A stretch of 64,000 bases of DNA. It comes from JAIVJM01 sp963816985. GTDB taxonomy: Bacteria; Acidobacteriota; Blastocatellia; Pyrinomonadales; Pyrinomonadaceae. Shown piece after piece: positions 45,141-54,300 of this stretch. Position 1 is the stretch's first letter; each line of letters opens with the position of its first letter. The DNA is taken from contig CAWFMF010000004.1 in assembly GCA_963816985.1 (NCBI GenBank), positions 3,596,001-3,660,000 of the forward strand, read 5' to 3'. The translations under genes and the position numbers were made by a program. Under the pieces are notes generated by a model that made no database searches, was not told where the DNA came from, and saw only the letters and a program-made list of their open reading frames with translations.

Positions 45141-45175
45141 CTGCCACAAACTCCGTGCCGACGGTGTTTTACGTT
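45141..45175 (+). promoter_or_regulatory. Putative ECF-type promoter of the sigma gene (motif copy 1)
   Basis: CTGCCACAAAC (45141-45151), 11 nt, GGTGTTT (45163-45169), 1 nt, ACGTT (45171-45175), ending 13 nt before the ATG. The same two blocks with the same spacing occur at 48022-48057 before the second DUF4097 gene. TGCCACA resembles the -35 TGTCACA described for some ECF sigma factors. Autoregulation of the sigma factor is the likely meaning. Confidence 0.6.
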
Positions 45176-45188
45176 TGAGAGTGGCTGA

Positions 45189-45776
45189 ATGAGCGAACGA
45201 GCGGCGACAGCTTTGATTGACTCTGTGCCAGAGACGGTTCCCACAGCAGCGGCGGCGGCCCCCGCGCTTCAGTTCGACGAAGCGTTTACGCTGCACCACC
45301 GCGCCGTGTACCGCGCGGCATATGCCCTCGTGCGCGACGGCGGGCTCGCCGAAGATGTCACTCAGGAGGTCTTTCTCAAGCTCTACCAGCACCTCGGCAC
45401 GTTGCAGGGCGAAGAGCACGTCCGGGCGTGGCTCTTGCGCGTCGCCTCGAATACGGCGCTCAACACTCTGCGCAGCCGTGGCCGTTCGCATACGCGCGAA
45501 GAGGAGTTCGTCCGCTCGGCGGTCGCTTCGGGCGGCGGGATGACGACGGGGCTCGACGCAGACTACGAGCGACGCACGGAGATTGAAGAGGCTCGACGCG
45601 CGCTCGCGCAGCTCAAAGAGCCGATGCGGAGCTGCCTCCTGCTCAAGCAGCAGGGGCTTTCGTACCGGGAGATCGCCGAGACGCTCTCGGTCAACGAGGT
45701 CAACGTCGGAAGCTTGATCGCGCGCGGGCGCAAAGAGTTCATGAGGGTGTACGGGAAGATCGGAGGACGCCGGTGA
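45189..45776 (+). CDS. ECF-type RNA polymerase sigma factor
   Basis: 195 residues with regions 2 and 4 only. Region 2: FTLHHRAVYRAAYALVRDGG, LAEDVTQEVFLKLYQHLGTL (core-binding and -10 recognition), VRAWLLRVASNTALNTLRSR. Region 4: ALAQLKEPMRSCLLLKQQGL, SYREIAETLSVNEVNVGSLI (helix-turn-helix for the -35). Its stop overlaps the anti-sigma start (TGATG), so the two are translationally coupled. Confidence 0.93.
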   Translation: MSERAATALIDSVPETVPTAAAAAPALQFDEAFTLHHRAVYRAAYALVRDGGLAEDVTQEVFLKLYQHLGTLQGEEHVRAWLLRVASNTALNTLRSRGRSHTREEEFVRSAVASGGGMTTGLDADYERRTEIEEARRALAQLKEPMRSCLLLKQQGLSYREIAETLSVNEVNVGSLIARGRKEFMRVYGKIGGRR

Positions 45777-46714
45777 TGAAAAGATGTCTTGACGAAGGCG
45801 TGTTGCAGGCTTACATGGACGGCGAACTCTCCCAAGAGTCGGCGCTCGAAGCGGCTGAGCATCTCGCCGCGTGCGAGCGCTGCGCCGCGTTTGTGGCCGA
45901 GGCCGAGGGCGAGGGCGCGTTCCTCGCCGCCGCGTTCGCGCCGGACGAGTCTTTGAGCGTCCCGACCGAACAACTGCGCGCACGCATCAACGCCGCCGTC
46001 GCGCGGCTCGAACCGCAAGGCCAGACGCAGGCGCGGACGCCGGGCGGGTGGAGCTTGAGCGCGCTGCTCGCTCCCCTCACTTCGCTTCTGACTTTCCAGC
46101 CGCAGCGCGCGGCGGCCTTCGCCGGTCTCCTCGCGGTCGTCATCTTCGCGGCGGTCTTCTTCTCCGTGCAGAAGCCTTCGATTGACAGGCCCGCCGGTCA
46201 AGGACAGTTGGCGGGGGGCGGCACGGCAACACCGCCCACGCCGCCCAACAACAACTCAGACCAACGCGCCGAAGTCGGCGAGACGGGCGACAACGAGAAG
46301 GGCAACGGCGTCAGCGAGGTCGCCATAAATGAAAAGGGCAACGGAGTCGCCGTGCCCGCGAGTTATACGCGCCCGCGACAGCCGAAGCGGAGGGCGACGA
46401 ACGCGTTGAAGGCTACGTCGGTCGCTCCGTCGGAGCAGCCCTTGCCGGGCGAGAAGGATTACGAGCAGGCCATCGCCTCTCTGTCGAGGGCGATTAGCGC
46501 GGGCGGCGACGCCGTGCTCAAGCCGCAGGCGCGCGCCGATTACGAGCGCACCATCGCCGTCTTGGACAAAGCCATCGAAGAGACGCGGCGCGTCGCGCGG
46601 CGCAACCCGAAGGACAGGGACGCCGTGGACTTTCTGATGTCTTCATACCAGAGCAAGGTCGAGCTGCTGACGACCGTCGCCGATCAGGCGCAGGTCGCCG
46701 CGCTCGGAAGGTAA
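45776..46714 (+). CDS. Membrane-bound zinc-finger anti-sigma factor
   Basis: About 312 residues. The N-terminal anti-sigma domain has the H-x3-C-x2-C zinc motif (EHLAACERC; His29, Cys33, Cys36) behind LQAYMDGELSQESALEAAEH. A single transmembrane helix follows (AAFAGLLAVVIFAAVFFSVQ, about 112-131). The periplasmic part has a low-complexity Asn/Gly linker with a duplicated NEKGNGV element and a C-terminal helical domain (DYEQAIASLSRAI, DYERTIAVLDKAIEETRRVA). It probably holds the sigma factor until an envelope signal arrives. Start ATG 45776; GTG 45773 is also possible. Confidence 0.9.
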   Translation: MKRCLDEGVLQAYMDGELSQESALEAAEHLAACERCAAFVAEAEGEGAFLAAAFAPDESLSVPTEQLRARINAAVARLEPQGQTQARTPGGWSLSALLAPLTSLLTFQPQRAAAFAGLLAVVIFAAVFFSVQKPSIDRPAGQGQLAGGGTATPPTPPNNNSDQRAEVGETGDNEKGNGVSEVAINEKGNGVAVPASYTRPRQPKRRATNALKATSVAPSEQPLPGEKDYEQAIASLSRAISAGGDAVLKPQARADYERTIAVLDKAIEETRRVARRNPKDRDAVDFLMSSYQSKVELLTTVADQAQVAALGR

Positions 46715-46763
46715 ATTCATAAACTTGATTGGAACGGAAGACGGCTTCTTAGGTTAACCGGAC

Positions 46764-47891
46764 ATGAGACTTTCATCTTTTTTCATCCTTATCTTCCTGC
46801 TCGCGGCGCTCCCCGCAACGGCGGCGGCGCAGACCGCGAAGGCTGCGGGGGCCGGGGAAGACTTCGACCTCGAACGGGTCGCGGAGGCCGAGCCGGGCGT
46901 CGCCGTCTCGCTCTGCCTCGCTTCGGGCGACGTGGTGGTGCGCGGCTGGGACAGGCGCGAAGTGCGCGCGCGCGCGACGGGCGCGGGGACGCTCCGCTTG
47001 CAGACCGACGCCGGGCAGACGGCGCGGCGCGTCGAGGTGCGTGTCGGGCGCGAGAAGGACGACGAGCCGGAGCAGGGCGACTGCGGTGAGACCGACAGCA
47101 TCGAGCTTTCCGTTCCGCGCGGGGCGGTCGTGAACGTGCAGGTGCGCGAAGGTCACGTCGAGCTTTCGGGCGTGGCCGAGGCGCGCGTCGAGACCTTGAC
47201 GGGCGACGTGGACGTGCGCGGCGTGTCGAGGCTCGTGGACGTTTCCTGCATGAGCGGCGACATCTCTCTCTCGGACGCCGCGGGCCGAGTCAGCCTGCGC
47301 ACCGTGAGCGGCGAGGTCGAGGTGACCAACGTCCGCACCGTGCAGGCCGACGACGACCTTGTCGCCACCACGACGAGCGGCGACATCACGCTCGAAGGCG
47401 TCGCGCACTCGCGCGTCAGGGGCGCGACCATCAGCGGCGACGTGCTCCTCTCAGGCGCGCTCGCGCGCGGCGGCAACTACGACCTGCGGACGACCTCCGG
47501 CGACGTGACGCTCGCGCTCCCCGAAGACGCCTCGTTCCGCATCAACGCGCGCGTCGTGGCGAGCGGCGAGATCATCACAGACTTTCCCGTCAAGACACCC
47601 GGCGGCCCGCCGCCCCCCGACGCACCCGGCCAGCCGAGTATGCCCGGCGCACCGGGAGTCGCGGGTACTCCGGCTCCGGTTACACCCGGCACACACGGCA
47701 CCGTGCCCACGGCGCAAGGCGCGCCGCGCTCGCCGAGGGCTCCGCGCCCTCCGCACGGCCCGAAGCCGGGCACGCCGCACCCCGGCGACGAAGGCTTCAT
47801 GCCCGCGCGCCTCGTCGGCACGGTCGGGACGGGCGACGCGCAGGTCAGCATGAGCTCGTTCAGCGGGACGCTGCATCTGAAGAAGCAGTAA
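46764..47891 (+). CDS. DUF4097-type secreted beta-solenoid protein 1
   Basis: 375 residues, signal peptide LSSFFILIFLLAALPATAAA. The body is a repeated-strand region whose turns carry the word SGD (CMSGDISLSDAAGRVSLR, TTSGDITLEG, TISGDVLLSG, TTSGDVTLALP), as in DUF4097/DUF4098 proteins. The C-terminal ~100 residues are Pro/Gly-rich (PGGPPPPDAPGQPSMPGAPG), and the end GTGDAQVSMSSFSGTLHLKK repeats the strand pattern. 49 nt after the anti-sigma gene; probably a regulon member in the same operon. Confidence 0.88.
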   Translation: MRLSSFFILIFLLAALPATAAAQTAKAAGAGEDFDLERVAEAEPGVAVSLCLASGDVVVRGWDRREVRARATGAGTLRLQTDAGQTARRVEVRVGREKDDEPEQGDCGETDSIELSVPRGAVVNVQVREGHVELSGVAEARVETLTGDVDVRGVSRLVDVSCMSGDISLSDAAGRVSLRTVSGEVEVTNVRTVQADDDLVATTTSGDITLEGVAHSRVRGATISGDVLLSGALARGGNYDLRTTSGDVTLALPEDASFRINARVVASGEIITDFPVKTPGGPPPPDAPGQPSMPGAPGVAGTPAPVTPGTHGTVPTAQGAPRSPRAPRPPHGPKPGTPHPGDEGFMPARLVGTVGTGDAQVSMSSFSGTLHLKKQ

Positions 47892-47907
47892 GAAGCTGTT
47901 CGAAAAA

Positions 47908-47986
47908 GCCCCTGTGAAGGGGCGGAAGAGTTTAGCCCACGGCGTCACGCCGTGGGCTAAATTCTTCCGCCCCTTCACAGGGGCTC
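47908..47986. repeat. Hairpin, family F short copy, plus 20-bp duplication
   Basis: 38-bp arms 47908-47945 and 47949-47986 with only a 3-nt gap, built of AGCCCCTGTGAAGGGGC and TTTAGCCCACGGCG words (one mismatch region). Directly after it, CAGGGGCTCACTTCAGA is tandemly duplicated (to ~48015). Confidence 0.8.
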
Positions 47987-48021
47987 ACTTCAGATTTACA
48001 GGGGCTCACTTCAGAAATTTT

Positions 48022-48057
48022 CTGCCACAAACGACCCCTGCCCGGTGTTTCAACGTT
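48022..48057 (+). promoter_or_regulatory. Putative ECF-type promoter (motif copy 2)
   Basis: CTGCCACAAAC (48022-48032), 11 nt, GGTGTTT (48044-48050), 2 nt, ACGTT (48053-48057). Eighteen identical bases at fixed spacing to the motif before the sigma gene. About 160 nt upstream of the DUF4097 protein 2 start. Confidence 0.6.
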
Positions 48058-48216
48058 AGAAAGGCCAGTGAGAAGCGATGCCGTCCGAAGGTTGTTGATG
48101 AAGGCATGCGCCCACGGCCTCCAAAAGTTTTTGCGCGTTCGAGGGTTTCCGACAGGTCGCCTGCTTTTTGCCGCCGGTCACAAAGTAAATTTCCCCTACT
48201 CGCCGAGGAGGCAAGC

Positions 48217-49104
48217 ATGAATCGTCGTCACATCACCAGCAAGGGCTTCGTCGCCGCCATCGTCTTCGCCGCCGTCGTCCAGATTGCGGGCGCGTGCAGC
48301 AACGGCTCGGCTCCGGTCGTCAAGGCCCGCGCCGCCGGACGCAGCGCCGACACGGGCGCAAACGCGCAGGCCGCAACGTCCGAGCCGCAGAACGATTTCC
48401 GCTGGCGCGGGCGGCTCGCCGCCGGTCGCACGGTCGAGATTAAGGGCGTCCACGGCGGCATTGACGCCGAGCCTTCGACGAGCGGCGAGGTCGAAGTGGT
48501 GGCCGAGAAGAGCGCGCGGCGCGGCGACGCGAGCCGCGTCCGCGTCGAGGTGGTCGAGCACGAAGACGGCGTGACGATCTGCGCCGTCTATCCGAGCAGC
48601 GAGTCGGACAAGCCCAACGTCTGCGCGCCCGGCGGCGCGGGACGGATGAACGTGCGCGACAACGACACGCGCGTCGAGTTCAAGGTGCGAGTCCCGGCGG
48701 GCGTGCGCTTCACGGGCCGGACGGTCAACGGCGACGTGGAGGCCGAAGGGCTCGGCGCGGATGTCGAGGCCATGACCGTCAACGGGAGCATTAAGGTCTC
48801 GACCACGGGGCTCGCCCGCGCCAAGACCGTCAACGGCTCCATCAATGCCTCGCTGGGCCGGGCCGACTGGTCGGACGAACTCGAATTCCACACCGTCAAC
48901 GGCGGCATCGAGCTGAGCTTCCCCGCTTCCTTGAGCACGAGGGTCGAGGCCGAGACCGTCAACGGCGACATCGAAAGCGACTTCCCGATGACCGTCACGG
49001 GCCGCTTCAGCAAAAGACACCTGACGGCGACCATCGGCGGCGGCGGGCGCGAGTTGAACCTCAAGACCGTCAACGGGAGCGTGCAGATTCGCCGCGCCTC
49101 CTGA
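48217..49104 (+). CDS. DUF4097-type lipoprotein, beta-solenoid protein 2
   Basis: 295 residues. The start is fixed by GAGGAGG before ATG 48217. A lipoprotein-like signal ends VVQIAGACSNG. The body has turns with the word VNG (RTVNGDVEAEG, MTVNGSIKVST, KTVNGSINASL, HTVNGGIELSF, ETVNGDIESDF, KTVNGSVQIRR), about 21-25 residues apart, marking rungs of a solenoid. It has its own putative ECF promoter and is followed by protein 3. Confidence 0.88.
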   Translation: MNRRHITSKGFVAAIVFAAVVQIAGACSNGSAPVVKARAAGRSADTGANAQAATSEPQNDFRWRGRLAAGRTVEIKGVHGGIDAEPSTSGEVEVVAEKSARRGDASRVRVEVVEHEDGVTICAVYPSSESDKPNVCAPGGAGRMNVRDNDTRVEFKVRVPAGVRFTGRTVNGDVEAEGLGADVEAMTVNGSIKVSTTGLARAKTVNGSINASLGRADWSDELEFHTVNGGIELSFPASLSTRVEAETVNGDIESDFPMTVTGRFSKRHLTATIGGGGRELNLKTVNGSVQIRRAS

Positions 49105-49203
49105 GTCGGAGGCCGTAGGCGGCGTCCATCATCTCGTATTTTTTTTCAGGGAAGTGAAACCTGAAGGCCATTTCCTACACCAACCGGAAGCAGGGTATTG
49201 AGA

Positions 49204-51138
49204 ATGTTGAAGAAAAGTCGTTCGCTGGTCATCTTCGTGCTCGCCGTCGCCATGCTCGCGGCGGGCGACGGGCTCGCGCGGCAGCAACAGGCGCAGACGA
49301 AGCCCGAACTGACCGAAGAGTTTCATCAGACCTACCCGCTCACGCCGAACGGGCGCGTGAGCCTCTCGAACCTCAACGGCAAGGTGAGCGTCGCCGCCTG
49401 GGATCGCAACGAGGTCAAGGTGGACGCCGTGAAGCGCGCTTACAAGCCGGAGCGTTTGCGCGAGGCCGAGATTAAGGTTGACGCCGGGGCCGCGCACCTC
49501 CACATCGAGACCGAGTACCCGAAGCACGAGTACAGGTCGAAAGAGAACTGGGAGCGCGAGGACAACCCGGCGACCGTCGAGTACACGCTCACCGTCCCGC
49601 GCGGCGCGCGGCTCGACGAGGTTGAGCTTGTCAACGGCGGGCTCGACATTCAGGGCGTCACCGGCGCGGTCAACGCCTCCTCGGTCAACGGTCGCGTGAC
49701 GGCGAAGAACCTCACCGGCCCGGTCAAGCTCTCGGTCGTCAACGGTCGCCTCGAAGCGAGCTTCGACCGCTTGAGCGACTCCTCAAGCATCGAACTCAGC
49801 TCGGTGCAGGGCGCGCTCGTCGTGACCATCCCTTCGGACTCGAACGCCGTGCTCCGGGCCGACACGGTCAACGGCTCGATTGCCAACGACTTTAACCTCC
49901 CCGTGCGCGTCGGCGAGTACGTGGGCCGCGACCTCGAAGGCCGCCTCGGCGCGGGCGCGGCGCGCGTCAAGCTCTCGAACGTCAACGGCACAATCAACAT
50001 CCGCCGCGCCAACGACAACCGGCCCCTGAGCCCCGCCACTAACCTCCTCTCCGAGACGACGCGCCACGAATCGGACGGCGATGACGAGATGGAAGTTGAC
50101 GAAGGCGAAGCCCGCGCGGAGGCGCAAGAGGACGCACGCGAGGCGGCGCGGGAGGCGAAGGAAGCGGCGCGGGAGGCCGCGCGCGAGGTTCGAGAGGCGC
50201 GCGCCGAGGCCGCACGTGAGACCGCCGAAGCGTCACGCGAGTCGCGGCAGGAGCAGATGGAAACCCAACGCGAGGAGCTTCGCAAGGCGCGTGAAGCCAC
50301 GCGCGAGGCCGCGAAGATTGCGCGCGAGGCGGCGCGGGAAGTCCGTAGAGAACTTTCTGAGAACCGTGTCGTCGTGCGTGAAGACGCGCAGCGCCGCATC
50401 GAGCGCGAGTCGAACACGGTCGCCGTGCAGGGCTCTCCGCGCGTCCGCATCGAGACCTTCGACGGGCAGGTCAACGTCCACGCGTGGGACAAGCCGGAGG
50501 TCATGTACACGGCCATCAAGCGCGCGGGCGACGACCGCGAGATGAAGGGCATCAAGGTGCATTCGTCCACGGGCTCCGAAGTCGTGCTGCGCGCCGAGTT
50601 CGACAAGTCATTCGCGCAGGATTACGTCGAGCGCGGTGGCCGGGTCGTCTCCTTCAACTCCGGCGCGTCGGTCGAGTTCGATGTCTACGTGCCGCGCAAC
50701 TCCACGCTCTACGTCTCTTCGGGCGACGGTCGTCTGCGGGTCGAGGGCGTGAACGGTGAGCTTGAGCTGCGCACCGGCGACGGGGCGATTGACGTGGCGG
50801 AGTCGCGCGGGCGGCTCGTCGCGCAGACCGGCGACGGTCGCATCCGCGTGGACAACTTCGACGGCGAGGCGAGCGCGCGCACCGGCGACGGTCGCATCAC
50901 GCTCGACGGTCGCTTCACGAAGCTCGCGGCGCGCACCGGCGACGGGACAATCTCTCTGAGCGTCCCTTCGGACTCGAACGCGACGCTCGAAACCGACGCC
51001 GAGTCGGTCTCGAACGACGGCGTGGCCGTGGCCGAAGACGGGGCCGACAAGCGCGTCCGCCGCTGGCGCATCGGCGGGGGCGGCCAGCTCTACACGCTCC
51101 ACACGGGCGGCGGGCAGGTCATCATCCGCCGTCGTTAA
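49204..51138 (+). CDS. DUF4097-type protein 3: two solenoids joined by a charged coiled coil
   Basis: 644 residues from ATG 49204, signal peptide SLVIFVLAVAMLAAGDGLA. The first solenoid (about 45-275) uses VNG turns (ASSVNGRVTAKN, SVVNGRLEAS, DTVNGSIAND); a 120-residue Arg/Glu/Ala-rich stretch without proline follows (EDAREAAREAKEAAREAARE, about 300-400), predicted to form a long charged helix; the second solenoid (about 410-640) uses GDG turns (RTGDGAIDV, QTGDGRIRVD, RTGDGRITLD, RTGDGTISLS). The helix may span or bridge. Likely periplasmic. Third DUF4097 gene in the cluster. Confidence 0.88.
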   Translation: MLKKSRSLVIFVLAVAMLAAGDGLARQQQAQTKPELTEEFHQTYPLTPNGRVSLSNLNGKVSVAAWDRNEVKVDAVKRAYKPERLREAEIKVDAGAAHLHIETEYPKHEYRSKENWEREDNPATVEYTLTVPRGARLDEVELVNGGLDIQGVTGAVNASSVNGRVTAKNLTGPVKLSVVNGRLEASFDRLSDSSSIELSSVQGALVVTIPSDSNAVLRADTVNGSIANDFNLPVRVGEYVGRDLEGRLGAGAARVKLSNVNGTINIRRANDNRPLSPATNLLSETTRHESDGDDEMEVDEGEARAEAQEDAREAAREAKEAAREAAREVREARAEAARETAEASRESRQEQMETQREELRKAREATREAAKIAREAAREVRRELSENRVVVREDAQRRIERESNTVAVQGSPRVRIETFDGQVNVHAWDKPEVMYTAIKRAGDDREMKGIKVHSSTGSEVVLRAEFDKSFAQDYVERGGRVVSFNSGASVEFDVYVPRNSTLYVSSGDGRLRVEGVNGELELRTGDGAIDVAESRGRLVAQTGDGRIRVDNFDGEASARTGDGRITLDGRFTKLAARTGDGTISLSVPSDSNATLETDAESVSNDGVAVAEDGADKRVRRWRIGGGGQLYTLHTGGGQVIIRRR

Positions 51139-51160
51139 CGGGCGCGCCCCGGCGCGCGTC

Positions 51161-51185
51161 TTACACAGTTGTAATGGGCTTGTAA
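51161..51185 (+). promoter_or_regulatory. Possible regulator site with helically phased TTGTAA boxes
   Basis: TTACA (51161-51165), TTGTAA (51169-51174) and TTGTAA (51180-51185): direct repeats 11 bp apart plus one inverted half-site, as bound by OmpR/PhoB-type regulators. It lies ~185 nt before the DUF5916 gene, whose core promoter I cannot place. Confidence 0.35.
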
Positions 51186-51369
51186 AAAGATGAACGGGGG
51201 GCCGAAATCAGTTGAAACCTTCGGCCCGCTCGTCACGTCTAACTAGGCGCTTCAGACAGTAGTCAGGTTCTTCGGTTCCCGGCATCGTCCGTGCCTCGCA
51301 CGTCCAGCAATTCGGAATAAAATTTAAGGAAGTGTGCGCCCGCAAGGGGTCGTCACACGCTCATCAGCT

Positions 51370-54300
51370 ATGAAGAAAAAAGCTCTGCATAGGGTCGCGC
51401 TTTTTGTGCTCGCCCTCGTCGTCTCGAACATCTTCCCGTCCGCGGCTCTATCGCAGCAGCTCGCCTCGAACAACGCGCCCCGGCCCACGTCCGGCGGCGC
51501 GTCGAAGTTTTCCGGCTCGCTCCTCCTGAAGCGCGTCGCCCTGCGCGCCGACGAAGCGCCCGAAGGCTCGCGCGTCCGCATCTCTTCGGACGCGGCGGTC
51601 GAAGGCTACAAGACGTTCAACGAGGGCGATAAGTTCCTCGTCCTCCTGCCCCAGACCGACGCCCGCGCGCTCTCGACCGAGGGCCTGAGCGGGCGCGGCT
51701 TCGCGTCAATCGGCGTCGAACAGAGAGGGACGGACGCCCTCCTCGGCTTCACCCTGCGTGCGGGCTTCGCGCCGCGCGTGCGCGCGAGCTTCAACCGTTT
51801 AGAAATCATCTTCGCCGCGCAGCAGGGGGGGCAGAACGGCGGCGGAACTTCGCCCGCCCCGACCCCGGCGAACGTCAACGCCGCGCCCGCCGCGACGCCC
51901 GCGACCGTCCCGGCGGCAACGAACAACTCCGGCCCCGCGCCTGAGACGCCGACCGTCCCGACCAGCGACGCGCCCAAGGCGAACCTCAACGCGCCGGGGA
52001 CGAAGGCCGAGCGTCTCGCCGCGCTGCTCACGCCGGAGAAGGCGAGCGCCGTCCGCATCCCGAAGACCGAGAAGCCGCCCGTCATTGACGGCAAGCTCGA
52101 CAACGAGGTCTGGAAAACGGCGGCGCACTTCAAGGACTTCGTCCAGTACCGCCCGGTTGATTTGGTCGCGCCGTCGAAGCCGACCGAGGCCTTCATCGCC
52201 TACGACGCGAAGTTCATCTACATCGCCTTCCACGCCTTCGACGAGCCGGACAAGGTGCGCGCCACCATCGCCAAGCGCAACGCCGTCTTCGACGACGACT
52301 GGGTCGGCGTCTGGCTCGACACCTACAACGACGGGCGGCGGGCCTACGAGTTAATCTTCAACCCGCTCGGCGTGCAGGCCGACGCCGTCTTCACCGAAGG
52401 CATCAACGAAGACTTCAGCGTGGACATCGTCCACGAGTCCAAAGGCTCGCTCACTTCCGACGGCTTCGTCGTCGAAGTCGCCATCCCCTTCAAGTCTCTG
52501 CGCTACACCGCCGGCAAGGACAAGCAGTGGGGCCTCCACCTCCTGCGCACCATCAAACGCTTCAACAACGAGCAAAGCTCCTGGATGCCCATCTCGCGCG
52601 ACAACTCCAGCCTCCTCGGTCAGGAGGGGCACATCACGGGGCTCGAAGGCATCTCCGCCGAGCGCACGCTCGAACTGATTCCGAGCTTCACCATCTCGCA
52701 GTCGGGCGAGCGCGTGCCGACGCTCACGGCGGGGCAGATCGCGGGCCTGCGCCAGCAGCGCCTCATCATCCCGACCGACGACGGGCGCTTCCTCAACAAG
52801 CCGCTCGCCACCGACATCGGGCTCACGGCGAAGTTCGGCATCACGCCGAACATGACGCTCGACTTCGCCTACAACCCTGACTTCGCGCAGGTCGAGGCCG
52901 ACGCCACGGTCGTCACCGCCAACCAGCGGTTCCCCATCTTCTTCGAGGAGAAGCGCCCCTTCTTCCTCGAAGGCAAGGAGATTTTCGAGACGCAGATCAG
53001 CGCCGTCCACACGCGCACCATCGTTGACCCGGACTACGCCTTCAAGCTCACGGGCAAGCAGGGGCGCAACACCTACGGCGTGATGGTCGCCTCCGACAAC
53101 GCGCCCGGCAACCTCAACGAGCAGCAGCGCGACTTCATCCGCGACGAGCGCAACCCCGAAGACGAACGCGAAGGGCTCTTCAAGGTGCTCGACAAGAACG
53201 CGACCATCGGCGTGCTGCGCCTCAAGCGCGACGTGGGCAAGGAGAACCACATCGGCTTCCTCGCCACGACCTACAACTTCGTGGACAAGCACAACCACGT
53301 CGCCGGGTTCGACACGCGCTACCGCCTCAACAAGACGACGACTCTGTCGGCGCAAGTCTTGGGGAGCATCTCGAACCAGTCCTTCTTCTACCCTGACGAG
53401 AACGTGCGCGAAGACCGGCAGGAGAAGGGGATGGCCTACGCCGTCTACCTCAACAACAACGGTCGCAACTTCGGCTACGAGATAGGCTCGGTCGGTCGCT
53501 CGAACTTCTTCCGCGCCGACGTGGGCTTCAACCGCCGCTTCAACACCAACAACCCGACCGCCTTCTTCCGCTACCAGTCCAGCGACAAGCCGAAGCAGAA
53601 GATCATCTACTGGCGCGTTTTCAACTTCACGGGCTCGAACTTCGACTGGTCGGGCCGCCACCAGCGTTTCGTCAACGAGTCGCAGCTCCAGCTCCGTTTG
53701 CAGAAGCAGACGTGGCTCGGCGTCGGCTACGAGCGCGGCTACGAGCGCGTCTTCGAGGACGAGTTCGGCGGGACGCGCCTCGCCCGCCGCAACTCCATCG
53801 CCAACATCGTCGGGGCTCAGCAGGCCGCGCTGATGGCCCCCTGCGACCCGCGCGGCACGTTCGGCCCGCTCGTCCCCAACGACCCGGCGACCGCCGAGGA
53901 CGAGACGGTCGCCTACCCGCGCTGCACCTTCTACGGCGACGACGACGAACGCTCGGCCACCCGCAACACGCTCTACTTCTACGCCGAGACCGCGCCCTCG
54001 AAGAAGTATTCGGCGAGCATGTTCTCCTCGCTCAACTACGGCGTCCTCGACTTCGACTTCGGGACGGACAACCCCAAGTTCCCGCGCGTCAGCCCGGCGG
54101 CGCTCGCCCTCGGACAGGGCGCGCCCCGCGACCCCGGCGTGAGCGACGAGTTGTTCTTCGAAGCGAGCGGCGCGTACCAGCCGACCAGCGCGCTCCGCCT
54201 CTCGCTCAACTTCACGAAAGACCGCCTGACGCGCCACGACACGGGTCTCACGGCCTTCGACGACAACATCTTCTCTCTGCGCGGGACGTACCAGTTCACG

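Noticed and set aside
47908..48015. Insertion sequence remnant
   Set aside because: Only hairpin words and a short duplication; no transposase fragment or target-site duplication.
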